A stretch of 64,000 nucleotides of DNA from Streptomyces sp. SID12488 (GCF_010548275.1 NZ_JAAGLT010000026.1:85364-149363), one strand, 5' to 3'. Counted from the stretch's first letter, positions 8,615 to 18,468 are shown. Program-made: numbers and translations. The notes: generated by a model not told the origin, from the sequence alone.

Positions 8615-11600
8615 TCAGGTCCTCTCGGCCAGGGGTGCGTGGGCGCGCGTGAGCAGTTCCTCGATGCGGGAGCCGGGGGCGGCGGCGATGGAGTGGAGCG
8701 CCTCGCGCAGGTGCGCGGCGAGATCCTCCACGTCGGACGGCGCATACCGTTCGGCCGCGTAGCGGTAGGCCAGGCGGTAGCCGTCGCCGTGCGCTTCGAT
8801 GTCGATCGTCAGCGGATAGGGGGCTTCGCCGGTGCCGGCCTCCTGGAGGTCGGTCGTCAGTCCCTCGAATCCGCCGGTTTCTGCGGCGGACGGCTGCATC
8901 ACGAGCATCACCTCGAACGGAGATCCGTCGCCGTGGGGCGCAGTCGGCAGGCAGGACGCGATCTCCTGGAAGGGCACGCGGCAGGCCCGGTAGGCGCGCA
9001 GCGCTCCCTCCCGTGTGCGCTGGAGTGCCTCGTCGGCAGTGTCCGCGGGCGAAAGGTCCACGGCGAGGACCGATACGTTCAGCAGGGGCCCCACCACACG
9101 CCGCCACTCCGGCCGGTCGCGCTGGGCGACGACCATGCCCAGCAGGACGGACTGCCGGCCGGCCCCGCCCGGGTTCGACAGCACGGTCAGCGCGGACAGC
9201 GCTGTCGCGAAAACCATGTAGGGGGTGGTTCCGGTACGGCGAGCGGTAGCGCGGATCTTCTCGGCGAGGGCGTCGTCGATCGGGTCGGCGTACCGCCCCG
9301 CCCGCGTCGCGGCGGACGCGGCCGGTGCGCCTTGCTCAGCCCGGGACACGAGCGGTGAAAGCACCACGGGCCCGTCCCCGAGGCCGCTCCACGTACGGGC
9401 GGTCTCGTCGGGGTCACGGCGTTCCAGGTAGCCCTGTTCCTCGTGGCAGTAGTCCGCGAAGGAGAACTGTGCCATGTCCCGGGCCGGTGCGTCCGGCTCG
9501 CGCAGCCAACGGTTGTAGCAGGCGGCCAGATCTTCCAGGAAGACCGACAGCGACCAGCCGTCGCACGCGATGTGGTCGATGGTGACGAGCAGGCGCCACT
9601 CCTGCGCGCCGAGGCGGGCGAGGACGGCCCGGAAGGGGAACTCCCGGCGCAGGTCGACCGGCCGTGCCGCTTCTTCGGCCACCATCCGGTCGAAGACCAT
9701 GTCACCGAACTCCGCCACCGCACCGCGCACGTCGAGCCGAGGCAGCTCGAACGCCTCCGGGGCCGCGGCAGTCCACCGCAGCACGCCGTCCGCCGAGGAG
9801 AACCGGGCCAGCAGGACGCGGTGGCGGGCCAGCACCTCGCGCAGTGCGGCCTCCATCGCGGCCTCGTCCAGGTCGCCGCGCAGCCGCAGCACGCCCGGCA
9901 TGCTGTAGGTGGAGCTGTCCGGGTCCATCTCGCGCAGAAACCAGAAGCGCTGCTGCGCGGCGCTCGCCGGCACGGGCTCGTCGGGCGAGGCGTAGGCGTT
10001 ACGGGCGCCACCCGCGAGCGCGGTCGGCTCGGCATGCCGAACGGCGGTCACGAAGTCGCACAGCCGGGGATGGCTGAACACCGTGCCGATCTCCAGCTCG
10101 ACGTCGAGCGCCTGGGACACCCGGTCCACCATGCCGACGGCGAGCAGGGAGTGGCCGCCGAGCTGGAAGAAGCTGTCATTCCAGGACACGTCCGGTGTAC
10201 CGAGCACATCGGCCCACGCCGCCCGCACGACCGAGGCGACCGGGTCGTCGAGCCACTCGGCCCCGTCGTCGGCGGACGGAAGGGGTCCACTGTATTCGAG
10301 TGACCGGTAGTCGATCTTGCCGGTACCGGTGCGGGGCAACTCGGGCACCTCCACGAGCACGGTGGGCACCATGTGCCGAGGCAACCGATCCTCGAGGGAG
10401 GCACGCAGCAGCCGGTCCTCGGACGCGTCAAGAACAGTGGGTACCTCTGTGAGCCGGTCGCGCAGGACCACGTGGGCGACGAGGAACTCTCCCGTCCTGC
10501 CGCCGGTGACCTGCACGGCGCCGTCGACGACCTGTTCACAGTCACGTAGCGCCGCCTCGGCCTGCAGGATGTCGACCCGCAGTCCACGGATCTTGACCTG
10601 CCCGTCGTTACGGCCGTGGAACTCTACGTCCCCCGAGGACGTCACCCGGGTGAGATCGCCTGTGCGGTAGAGCCTGGCACCGGGCGTCGCGGACCAGGGG
10701 TCCGGTACGAATGCCGCTGCCGTCCGGCGCGGATTGCCGCGGTAGCCCCGCGTCACGCCGCGGCCACCGGCGTAGAGGGATCCCACGACGCCGACCGGCA
10801 CGGGGTTCAGGTCGTCGTCGAGGACCAGCATGGTGGAGTTGGCGAGTGGCCGGCCTATGGTCACCGGAGGCACTCGCGCCCCGTGTGCGCTCAGCGCGAT
10901 GCTCACATCGTCGGTGCACTCGGTCGAGCCGTAGGCGTTGTACAGCGGTACGGCCGGCATCTCCCGGCCCCAGCGCGGCGGAAGTTCGGCCGTGAGCGGG
11001 TCACCGGTGGCGACCATGGCACGCAGTCGGCCGAAGTCGTCGGCGAGCCCCGCGTCGAGCAGCGCGGCGATGGCGGACGGAACGAGTTCGAGGACGGTGA
11101 CCCCGCCGTCGAGGGTGGCGCCGAGCAGCGCGCGCGGGGACAGCGAGACGGGTTCCGGAATGATCCGGGCACTTCCGCCGACCAAGAGGGGCGCCATGAA
11201 CTGCCAGATCGTCAGGTCGACGGTCACCGGAGCGGTCTGGCCGACGCAGTCCTCCGGACCGAGCCCGAAGTGCTCGATCATCTGCCACAGGTGGTTGTGC
11301 ACGCCGTCGTTGGTCGCGACGATCGGCTTCGGCGCACCCGTGGATCCAGAGGTGTACACGATGTACGAGGCGCCGTGCGCGGGACGGATCCGTGCAGCTC
11401 GCTTCTTGCTGCTCCCTGCGGTCAGCTCGGCAAGGTCCAGCGGATCCGGCGCCCTCTCCGGGCGGAAGGCGGTCAGGGCGTCGGCGAGGAGCCCGTGCGA
11501 ACGCTCGTCGGCGATTGCGGCCACAGGGTCCACGGCGGCGGCCATGTCGGCGGCGCGACGGGGCGATTCGGTGGGGCTGATGGGGACGTAGCAGCCGCTG

Positions 11601-14600
11601 GCCTTGTGGATGCCGAGGACTGCGACCCAGTAGCCGGTGGAGCGCCGGGCGCACACCACCACGTTGTCGTCGATGCCGACGCCCCGGGCGCGCAGCCGCG
11701 CCGCCACGTGGTTCGCCCGTGCGTCCAGTTCGGCGTAGGTCAGCCTGGTGGTTCCGTCATCGACGGCGAGAGCGTCGGGCCTGCTGTCGGCCAGTTCTTC
11801 GAAGACGTCCAGATAGTCGGCCGGCCGCTCCGCGCTCGGCCCGCGGCCTGCGTCGACCCGCTCCCGCATGTCATCGGCGCTCAGCAGCGGAAGCCTGCGT
11901 ACCGCGGTGCCGGGAGCGGCGCCGACGGCGTCGAGCAGGGTCAGGAAGCTCGTACGGATCCGGTCGGCCAGATCATCTGGCACTGTCCGCGGGTCGTACT
12001 GGAACTCGAAGTCGAAGGCGCCTTGCCGTGCCAGGACGTTCAGGCAGAGGTCGGACTGCGTGGTGAAGTCCGGGACCGGGTGCCCGTGCAGGGCGGCGCC
12101 GTCGGCGCCAAGTGGGAGTGAGTGCCCGGGGTCGCCCAGTACGACGGCCGCGGCACTGCCCGTACCGCCGGGCAGCGGTGCCGAGTAGTAGGAGAACATC
12201 GCCCTGAACACCGACGCAGCAGGGTTGTCCCGGTCCGGGTTCGCCAGCCGGGTGATCTCCGGCAGCGGCAGGTCCTGATGCTCCATGACGTCGAGGACCC
12301 GCTGCTGGGTTCGAGCGGCGAATGCGGCGAAGCCGTCCGTGGCCGCGTAACGCGAGCGTACCGGGACGACGTTGACGAGGTATCCCACCCAGTCGGCGAG
12401 CGACCGGTGCCGGGTCGACGCCGGCACCCCGACGACGAGGTCGGGTTGGCCGGAGAACCGGTGCAGCAGTACTTGGAAGGCGGAGAGCAGGACATTGTGT
12501 GGGGTGAGGCCCGCTTCTCGGGCGAACGCAGTGAGCCGCGCGGTCAGTTCGCCGGATGCCCGGAAGGTGTGGGAGGCCGCTGTCCGGTCGGTCTGAGGCC
12601 ACTCCGGTGACGGCAGGGTGAGGGTCGGGAGGTCGCCCCCGAGTTCGTCGCGCCAGAAGGCGGTCAGCTCGTCACCGCGTTCGCTCAGGACGGCGCGTTC
12701 CCGCTCGGCGGGCGACACGCACATCACCGGGCGGATCGCCTCCGGGGCATCGTCGGCGCCGCAAGTGTAGGCGCGGGCCAGGTCGTCCACGACGGTCCCC
12801 AGGGATGACAGGTCGCACACGATGTGGTGCAGGGACAGCACCAGCAGCCAGTCCTCCGGACGCCTCAGCAGGGCCGCGCGCAGCAGGGGGACGTGCTGCA
12901 GGTCGAAGGGGGCCGTGGCGAACTCGCGGTGCCACTCGGCCTGTTGGTCCGCAGTCCAGGTGCGGGCGTCGAGGCGCTCAAGGGCCGTGACCCGGTCCGC
13001 CCGGACGACACCGTGCGGCTCACCGTCCACGGTGCCCACGGAGAGCCGCAGGCTGGGGTGGCGGCGTACGACGGAGGCCACAGCGCCGGCGAGTCGGCCG
13101 GGGTCGATACCGCCGGTCAGCCGGAAGGCCCGGGTCACGTTGTAGCCGAAGCCGTCGGGGTAGGCCCGCTGGAGGAACCAGAGCGAGCGCTGAGCCGTCG
13201 TCAGTTCATAGGGCGCGTCACCGCTCTGGGCCGGGCCTGCCTCGACGGCATGGCCGGACGCGTCCGGTTGCCCGGTGGGGAGTGCCGCTCGCTGTTCCTC
13301 CGCGAGGCCGGCGAGTTCCCTGACGGAGGCGGCACGCAGCAGGGCGGTGGGGCGCAGCGCGACCCCGAGTGCTTCCTCCAGCTCGCCCTGGAGCCGCACC
13401 GCCTGCATGGAGTCCAGGCCCAGCTCGATCAGGGACTCCTCACCGCTCGGCCGCTCGGGCAGCCGCAGCAGAGCGACGAGGTGGTCGCGAAGCGCTTCCG
13501 TCAGGGTGGCGGCCCGGTCGGCGGGGCCGCCCCGCACACGGCCGTAACCGGCCGACGCGAGATGCGCCGCGAGACCCGCTTCGCTCGGCGGGACAGGCTG
13601 CTCGATGTCCGAGTGCAGGAGGCGGAGTTCCCCGGCGAGGAAGAGCTGCTTGGTCGCCTGGCGCTGGACCTTGCCGCTGGAGGTCTTGGGCACGGTACCG
13701 GGCGGTACGAGCAGCACGGTGTGGGCGGCGGCGCTGTGGATGCGCGACAGAGTCCGGCGGATCCGGTCCGCGATCGCTCCGTACGCTTCCGGCGGAACCT
13801 CCCTGCGCACCTCCTGGCAGACGACCAGGTCCTCGTCGGGCGCGTTCGTGACGCCGAAGACCGCGCAGCAGCCAGGACGCAGGCCCGGGTCGCACACGGA
13901 CACGTCCGCCTCCAGGTCCTCCGGGTACAGATTGCGGCCGCGGTGGATCACCAAGTCCTTGCAGCGGCCCTGTACATAGAGGTGGCCGCTGTACAGGAAC
14001 CCGAGGTCTCCGGTGCGCAGATACTGCTTCTCCTCGCCAGGGAGGGCGATCCGGAAGGTTTCCGCGGTGCGGGCGTCGTCCTCCCAGTACCCGGCGCCGT
14101 TGCTGTCGCCGGCCACCAGGATCTCGCCGGTGACACCCTCACCGACCGGTTCGGTGGTGGCCGGGTCGACGACCCGGACGGACGCGTGCCGCAGCAGCCG
14201 GTAGGCGACCAGCTCCTGAGCGTCCGGATCGTCCTGCGGCACCTCGACGGCCCGCCCCGCCTCCAGCGACGCGGACGCGAATGCCTTGTTCTCCGTCGGG
14301 GCGGGTGAGGAGCCCGCCACGAGAAGCGTGCCCTCGGCCAGGCCGTAGCAGGGCAGGTGGGACGAGGGTCGAAAGCCGGCCGAGCGGAACCGCTCGTCGA
14401 ACCGCCGCAGGGTACGGGGGAAGACCTGGGCGGCTCCGTTGAAGGCAACGCGCCAACTGCTCAGATCCAGGCCGGACAGCTCCTCGTCGGAGACCTTCCG
14501 CGCGCACAAGTCGTAGGCGAAGTTCGGGCCACCGCTGATGTCGGCTCGTTCCTGGGAAACCGTCTCCAGCCAACTGGCGGGCCGCTGCACGAAGGACAGC

Positions 14601-15337
14601 GGTTCGAGTACGAAACCGGTGGCCCCGGCGTACAGCGGTTGGAGCATTCCGCCGATGAGCCCCATGTCGTGGTGCAGGGGCAGCCAGCTGACGATCCGGG
14701 AATCCGGGCGCACCCCGAACGCCTCGCCGATCGCCGCCTCGTTCGACATCAGGTTCTTGTGAGTGACCACCACTCCGCGCGGGTTGGAGGTGGAACCTGA
14801 GGTGTACTGGAGAAACGCGATGTCGTCGGAGGAGATGCGACGGGGGAGGCCACGGGTTCCGCCTGTCCCGTCTTCGACGCCTGCGGTGGCATCGACACTG
14901 TCGAGGGCGTCGACCAGGAGCCACTCGTACGTCCGGCACAGCTGCTGCATCTCCGGAGCACCGGATGCGGCGAACTCGTGGACGAATGACAGTGACACGA
15001 TCTGCGTGACCCCGCAGTCGCGGGCCACGTTCACCACGCGGCGCAGGGCGGACTCGTCGACCGGGATGGGTACCGGAACCGCGATCACGCCCGCGGCCAG
15101 ACAGGCCAGGAACGACACGGTGAACTCGGGTGCGGCCGGAAAGAGCAGCAGCGCGCGCTCGCCACGTCCCATCCGTCGTGCCAGGACGCGTGCGAGCGCC
15201 TCCGACTGCTCGACGACCTCGCCATACGTCAGGACGACTCGTTGCAGCCCCAGGTGCGCGGGGGCGAATGTCAGCGCGGTGCGTGACGGCTCCCGATCAG
15301 CGTGCGCCCGTATCCGGGCATTGAGGTCATCGAACAT
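8615..15337 (-). CDS. Initiating NRPS subunit FAAL-ACP-C-A-PCP-C
   Basis: Protein of 2240 residues that starts the assembly line. Residues 1-570 are a fatty acyl-AMP ligase (YTSGSTSNPRG near 182; SWLPLHHDMGLIGG near 225), then an ACP (LGLDSMQAV near 644), a C domain (HHIVCDLSS near 840, where the usual DG is DL), an A domain (YTSGSTGAPK near 1329), a PCP (FFQLGGHSLLA near 1726) and a C domain whose motif is DHIACDGWS (first His replaced by Asp). A fatty acid is activated as an adenylate, moved to the ACP and joined to the first amino acid. The A pocket reads D-L-W-E-V-T-A-D-D, again diamino-acid-like. It is followed after 5 nt by the A-PCP-C gene. Confidence 0.96.
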   Translation of the reverse strand: MFDDLNARIRAHADREPSRTALTFAPAHLGLQRVVLTYGEVVEQSEALARVLARRMGRGERALLLFPAAPEFTVSFLACLAAGVIAVPVPIPVDESALRRVVNVARDCGVTQIVSLSFVHEFAASGAPEMQQLCRTYEWLLVDALDSVDATAGVEDGTGGTRGLPRRISSDDIAFLQYTSGSTSNPRGVVVTHKNLMSNEAAIGEAFGVRPDSRIVSWLPLHHDMGLIGGMLQPLYAGATGFVLEPLSFVQRPASWLETVSQERADISGGPNFAYDLCARKVSDEELSGLDLSSWRVAFNGAAQVFPRTLRRFDERFRSAGFRPSSHLPCYGLAEGTLLVAGSSPAPTENKAFASASLEAGRAVEVPQDDPDAQELVAYRLLRHASVRVVDPATTEPVGEGVTGEILVAGDSNGAGYWEDDARTAETFRIALPGEEKQYLRTGDLGFLYSGHLYVQGRCKDLVIHRGRNLYPEDLEADVSVCDPGLRPGCCAVFGVTNAPDEDLVVCQEVRREVPPEAYGAIADRIRRTLSRIHSAAAHTVLLVPPGTVPKTSSGKVQRQATKQLFLAGELRLLHSDIEQPVPPSEAGLAAHLASAGYGRVRGGPADRAATLTEALRDHLVALLRLPERPSGEESLIELGLDSMQAVRLQGELEEALGVALRPTALLRAASVRELAGLAEEQRAALPTGQPDASGHAVEAGPAQSGDAPYELTTAQRSLWFLQRAYPDGFGYNVTRAFRLTGGIDPGRLAGAVASVVRRHPSLRLSVGTVDGEPHGVVRADRVTALERLDARTWTADQQAEWHREFATAPFDLQHVPLLRAALLRRPEDWLLVLSLHHIVCDLSSLGTVVDDLARAYTCGADDAPEAIRPVMCVSPAERERAVLSERGDELTAFWRDELGGDLPTLTLPSPEWPQTDRTAASHTFRASGELTARLTAFAREAGLTPHNVLLSAFQVLLHRFSGQPDLVVGVPASTRHRSLADWVGYLVNVVPVRSRYAATDGFAAFAARTQQRVLDVMEHQDLPLPEITRLANPDRDNPAASVFRAMFSYYSAPLPGGTGSAAAVVLGDPGHSLPLGADGAALHGHPVPDFTTQSDLCLNVLARQGAFDFEFQYDPRTVPDDLADRIRTSFLTLLDAVGAAPGTAVRRLPLLSADDMRERVDAGRGPSAERPADYLDVFEELADSRPDALAVDDGTTRLTYAELDARANHVAARLRARGVGIDDNVVVCARRSTGYWVAVLGIHKASGCYVPISPTESPRRAADMAAAVDPVAAIADERSHGLLADALTAFRPERAPDPLDLAELTAGSSKKRAARIRPAHGASYIVYTSGSTGAPKPIVATNDGVHNHLWQMIEHFGLGPEDCVGQTAPVTVDLTIWQFMAPLLVGGSARIIPEPVSLSPRALLGATLDGGVTVLELVPSAIAALLDAGLADDFGRLRAMVATGDPLTAELPPRWGREMPAVPLYNAYGSTECTDDVSIALSAHGARVPPVTIGRPLANSTMLVLDDDLNPVPVGVVGSLYAGGRGVTRGYRGNPRRTAAAFVPDPWSATPGARLYRTGDLTRVTSSGDVEFHGRNDGQVKIRGLRVDILQAEAALRDCEQVVDGAVQVTGGRTGEFLVAHVVLRDRLTEVPTVLDASEDRLLRASLEDRLPRHMVPTVLVEVPELPRTGTGKIDYRSLEYSGPLPSADDGAEWLDDPVASVVRAAWADVLGTPDVSWNDSFFQLGGHSLLAVGMVDRVSQALDVELEIGTVFSHPRLCDFVTAVRHAEPTALAGGARNAYASPDEPVPASAAQQRFWFLREMDPDSSTYSMPGVLRLRGDLDEAAMEAALREVLARHRVLLARFSSADGVLRWTAAAPEAFELPRLDVRGAVAEFGDMVFDRMVAEEAARPVDLRREFPFRAVLARLGAQEWRLLVTIDHIACDGWSLSVFLEDLAACYNRWLREPDAPARDMAQFSFADYCHEEQGYLERRDPDETARTWSGLGDGPVVLSPLVSRAEQGAPAASAATRAGRYADPIDDALAEKIRATARRTGTTPYMVFATALSALTVLSNPGGAGRQSVLLGMVVAQRDRPEWRRVVGPLLNVSVLAVDLSPADTADEALQRTREGALRAYRACRVPFQEIASCLPTAPHGDGSPFEVMLVMQPSAAETGGFEGLTTDLQEAGTGEAPYPLTIDIEAHGDGYRLAYRYAAERYAPSDVEDLAAHLREALHSIAAAPGSRIEELLTRAHAPLAERT

Positions 15338-15391
15338 GGCGGATCTCTGTCTCCCTGGTTCCCGGGACGGCTGGTGCGGGTGCGGAGGGCA

Positions 15392-16576
15392 CTACCAAGT
15401 GGCGTTGACCATCAGGGTGGTGGCGCCGAAGGAGATGCGGGGGTCGAGGAGCTTTGACCGCTCGTGGTCGACGGTGATGCCGCGCGTGCTGCGCAGGAGG
15501 TGCTCCATGGCGAGCGAGCTCTCCATCCGGGCCAGGGATGCCCCGAGGCAGAAGTGGATCCCGTATCCCAGGGCGACATGCGGGTTGGGGTGGCGCAGAG
15601 GGTCGAAGGTCAGCGGGTCGGAGAACTTCGCGGGATCGAAGTTGCCGGCGGCCAGCCACACGGAGACGTCGTCCCCTTCGGAGAGTTCGTGGCGGCCGAG
15701 GGTCACAGCCCTGGTGGTGAGCCTGGCGACTCGCGTGGTCTGGGCCCGATAACGGAGGACCTCGTCGAGGGCCGTGCCACACAGGTTCGGGTCTGCGCGC
15801 AGCAACTTGTCGGCGGCCGGGTTCTGGTCCAGGCAGATGACGGCGTTCGCCAAGGTCAGTGTGGGCGTCTGACCGGTGAGCAGGAGCAGGGTGACGAGCC
15901 CCATGATCTCGTCGTCGCCGAGCGTCTCACCGTCGACCTCCGCCGCGGTCAGACGCGTGATGAAGTCGTCCTTGGGGTCGCGGCGCCGACTGCTAACGAG
16001 TACCGCGAGGTACTGCTTGATGTCCCGTGTGTAGCCGACGATCTTGCGGAGCACGTTCTGTTCGACGGTGGGATCGGCCAGTGACATCAGTGCCGCGGAC
16101 CACTTCCCGAACAGAATCCGGTCGGAGTCCGGGATGCCCAGCATGTTCGCGATGACGGCCTCCGCGATGGGCGAGGAGTACTCGTCGATGAACGAGAAGT
16201 GCTCCTTGCCCTCGATCTGCCCGAGGAACCGCTCGATCGTCGAGACAACCATCGGCTGCAGGCCGGCGACATAGCGGGCGGTGAACGCGTGCCGCACCAG
16301 GGCGCGGAGCTGCGGGTGGCGCGGCGGGTCTATCCAGGACAGATTGCCGGTCCGGAAGAGCTCCATCGGTGAGCCCTCGGGCACGTCCTTGGCCACGGAG
16401 TTCGAGAACGCGCCGTGATTGCTCAGTGCCTCCACGCACTCCGCGTGTCCGAAGATGTGCCAGCCTCCGTGCGGATCGCGCTGCACCGGGTCCAGGGCCC
16501 GCATAGCGTTCATCCAGGTGATGAACTCGCTCTCCGTGTTCGGCGGGCTCGTCCACTGCGCTGTTTCCGTCACCAT
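15392..16576 (-). CDS. Cytochrome P450
   Basis: 394-residue soluble P450. The heme-ligand loop GYGIHFCLGA puts the cysteine near residue 343; EVLR supplies the ExxR pair. The I-helix reads LLLLTGQTPTL, where most P450s have the oxygen-activating AGxxT(T/S) element, so a Thr pair is partly kept but the context is unusual. The start ATG at 16576 has AAGGAG 9 nt upstream. It lies between the SbnA-like gene and the initiating NRPS with 12- and 54-nt gaps, so it is probably co-transcribed and may hydroxylate a carrier-bound amino acid or the acyl chain. The substrate cannot be read from sequence. Confidence 0.93.
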   Translation of the reverse strand: MVTETAQWTSPPNTESEFITWMNAMRALDPVQRDPHGGWHIFGHAECVEALSNHGAFSNSVAKDVPEGSPMELFRTGNLSWIDPPRHPQLRALVRHAFTARYVAGLQPMVVSTIERFLGQIEGKEHFSFIDEYSSPIAEAVIANMLGIPDSDRILFGKWSAALMSLADPTVEQNVLRKIVGYTRDIKQYLAVLVSSRRRDPKDDFITRLTAAEVDGETLGDDEIMGLVTLLLLTGQTPTLTLANAVICLDQNPAADKLLRADPNLCGTALDEVLRYRAQTTRVARLTTRAVTLGRHELSEGDDVSVWLAAGNFDPAKFSDPLTFDPLRHPNPHVALGYGIHFCLGASLARMESSLAMEHLLRSTRGITVDHERSKLLDPRISFGATTLMVNATW

Positions 16577-16588
16577 GGTTTCGCTCCT

Positions 16589-17623
16589 TCAGCGTGGCAG
16601 GGACAGCTCCACCTCGGGGGCCGCAGGCAGCGGTCCGGGGGAGCTGATGTGCGTGGCGACCCAGTCGGGGTCGTAGACCGTGTGGCGGTAGGGTCCGCCG
16701 CCGTCCGCGCACAGGAAGGCGACGGTCGGCGGCGGGCCCCGGTAGTGCTCGAAGTACCGGTTGATCGCGGCGTAGACGCAGCCCGTCGACCCGCCCGCGT
16801 ACACGGCGTGTTTACGCAGGAGTTCGCGGCATCCGGCCACCTCGTCCCACTCGGATACGGTGACCACGTCCGTGATCACCGCATGCTCCACAAGCCGCGG
16901 CCGGATGGCGGAGCCGATGCCAGGGATGAACCGCGGCCCGGGCGGCCCGCCGAAGATCACCGATCCCTCAACGTCCACCGCGACGACCCGGGTGTGCGGC
17001 GATGCTGCGGTGACTCTCTGGGACAGCCCCGCGATCGTGGCACCCGTTCCCACTCCGACGAACAGGTGGTCGATTTTTTCGAGGGACTCGACGAGTTCCC
17101 GGCCCGTCATCTCGAAGTGGCCCCGCGCACCATCGGGGTTGGCGTACTGGTCGGGCCAGTACGTGCAGCCGATCTCCTCGGTCAGCTCCGCCACTCTGCG
17201 CAGCCGGCTGCGCAGGAAACCCCCGGCGCCCTCGGGCTCTTCCACCTTCTCGACCCGTTCGCACAGGTGGCGCAGCTTGGCCTCGGTCGCTTTGTTGACG
17301 TTGGGGTCGAGCACCGGGATGAACGTGATGCCCAGCCAGCCGCAGAAGAGCGCCAGCGCGAGCGCGAAGTTGCCGGACGAGGACTCTACGACCGTGGTGC
17401 GGCGCGTGATCTCCCCGCGGCGCACGGCCTCGCGAAGAATCCAGTACGCCGCCCGGTCCTTCACGCTCCCACCCGGGTTCGCGCTCTCCATCTTGGCGTA
17501 CAGCGCGACCCGGGGATGGGGCAGCCGCACCAGCTCCGTTTCGGCGAGGCGGCCGCCCAGGGACTGCACCTTCGTCCAGAGATGCTGGTCCACGGCTGCG
17601 GCGCATGCACTCGGATTCGTCAC
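16589..17623 (-). CDS. SbnA-like PLP enzyme for 2,3-diaminopropionate synthesis
   Basis: 344-residue fold-type II PLP enzyme of the cysteine-synthase superfamily. PLP lysine is in NPGGSVKDR (Lys55). ESSSGNF, YWPDQYANP, GSVIFGG and RFIPGIGS match the SbnA branch rather than ordinary cysteine synthase. SbnA joins O-phospho-serine and glutamate to make N-(1-amino-1-carboxy-2-ethyl)-glutamate, which SbnB then oxidises to 2,3-diaminopropionate. No SbnB partner is in the window; it may lie left of position 1. The GTG start at 17623 overlaps the SUMF1 stop (GTGA). The two diamino-type A domains support a role in precursor supply. VioB/CmnB of the tuberactinomycin pathways belong to the same group. 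Confidence 0.9.
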   Translation of the reverse strand: MTNPSACAAAVDQHLWTKVQSLGGRLAETELVRLPHPRVALYAKMESANPGGSVKDRAAYWILREAVRRGEITRRTTVVESSSGNFALALALFCGWLGITFIPVLDPNVNKATEAKLRHLCERVEKVEEPEGAGGFLRSRLRRVAELTEEIGCTYWPDQYANPDGARGHFEMTGRELVESLEKIDHLFVGVGTGATIAGLSQRVTAASPHTRVVAVDVEGSVIFGGPPGPRFIPGIGSAIRPRLVEHAVITDVVTVSEWDEVAGCRELLRKHAVYAGGSTGCVYAAINRYFEHYRGPPPTVAFLCADGGGPYRHTVYDPDWVATHISSPGPLPAAPEVELSLPR

Positions 17624-18468
17624 GACGTGCACACACGGAAGCCGAGATCGAAGCAGCTGTACTCGCGCATCGAATAGCAGCGCGTCGTGGGGCTGACCCA
17701 GCGGGGCGTGCAGTCGTTGAAGAACGACCCGCCCCTGATCACTCCCAGCTCGAAACTGCCTGCCTTGGTACTGATGACCCTCGGCGCGCTGCTCAAGTAG
17801 GGGAACTTGTGCCAGGGCGAGGATGTCCATTCCCAGACGTTGCCGGCGGTGTCGGCCAGCCCGTTCGGGCCGGACGCCTGCGGGTAGGCGCCGATGGGCG
17901 TGGTGTCGCCGACCAGCATGCTGTGATTGCAGCTGTCCGGAGTGGGCGGGGTGTCGCCCCACGGGTAGATCCGGCCGTCGGTGCCACGGGCGGCCTTCTC
18001 CCACTCCGCCTCCGTCGGCAGCCGGGTACCTGACCATGCGCAATAGGCGAGGGCGTCGGTGTGGCTGACGTGCGTGACGGGGTGATCCGCCTTGTTCGCC
18101 ACGTCCGATCCGGCGCCGCGCGGGGCTTCCCACGACGCTCCCTCGATTCGCACCCAGAGTTTTTCCTGTCCCGACGTGGTGATGTCGTCGCCGCCGATCC
18201 AGACCCAGCTGTGGCCGGCCTGCTGCGCCGTCGTGACATACGACGTCCCTTCGATGAAGCGCGCGAACTCGCCCACCGACACCGGGGTGCGCGCCATGCG
18301 GAAGGCGTCCACCTCGACCACATGGGCGGGTGACCACGGTGCGTGCTTGCCGTTCTCGAGTTCGTCCATGCCGATGGTGAAGGGGCCGGCTTCGATCGTG
18401 GCCCAGTGGGCGGGGTCGGACGGTTTCCGGCCTGTCTCGCCGGAGGGCTTCAGACTGGTCTCGGTCAC
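17620..18468 (-). CDS. SUMF1/FGE-fold protein, probably not a classical formylglycine enzyme
   Basis: 282 residues. Recognised by RLPTEAEWEKAARG, the GNVWEWTSS loop, VIRGGSFF and a DLGFRV end, the signature of the sulfatase-modifying-factor fold, shared by formylglycine-generating enzymes and non-heme iron sulfoxide synthases. It lacks the DinB-type domain of EgtB. In FGEs the segment after RGGSF carries two copper-binding cysteines; aligned by eye, those positions here are Asn and Arg, although Cys253, Cys264, Cys272 and Cys280 lie nearby. I therefore call the fold, not the activity. It follows DUF885 by 10 nt and overlaps the PLP gene by 4 nt, so it is part of the biosynthetic operon. Confidence 0.88.
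   Translation of the reverse strand: MTETSLKPSGETGRKPSDPAHWATIEAGPFTIGMDELENGKHAPWSPAHVVEVDAFRMARTPVSVGEFARFIEGTSYVTTAQQAGHSWVWIGGDDITTSGQEKLWVRIEGASWEAPRGAGSDVANKADHPVTHVSHTDALAYCAWSGTRLPTEAEWEKAARGTDGRIYPWGDTPPTPDSCNHSMLVGDTTPIGAYPQASGPNGLADTAGNVWEWTSSPWHKFPYLSSAPRVISTKAGSFELGVIRGGSFFNDCTPRWVSPTTRCYSMREYSCFDLGFRVCTS

Noticed and set aside
101..8762. Very long plus-strand open frames opposite the NRPS genes (101-2086, 2369-4402, 5664-8762)
   Set aside because: They are antisense shadows of high-GC coding sequence: Arg/Gly/Val-rich, no domain matches, while the minus strand gives clean NRPS domains.
17620..18468. Naming the SUMF1 protein a formylglycine-generating enzyme
   Set aside because: The two copper-site cysteines are not at the aligned positions and no sulfatase gene is nearby.
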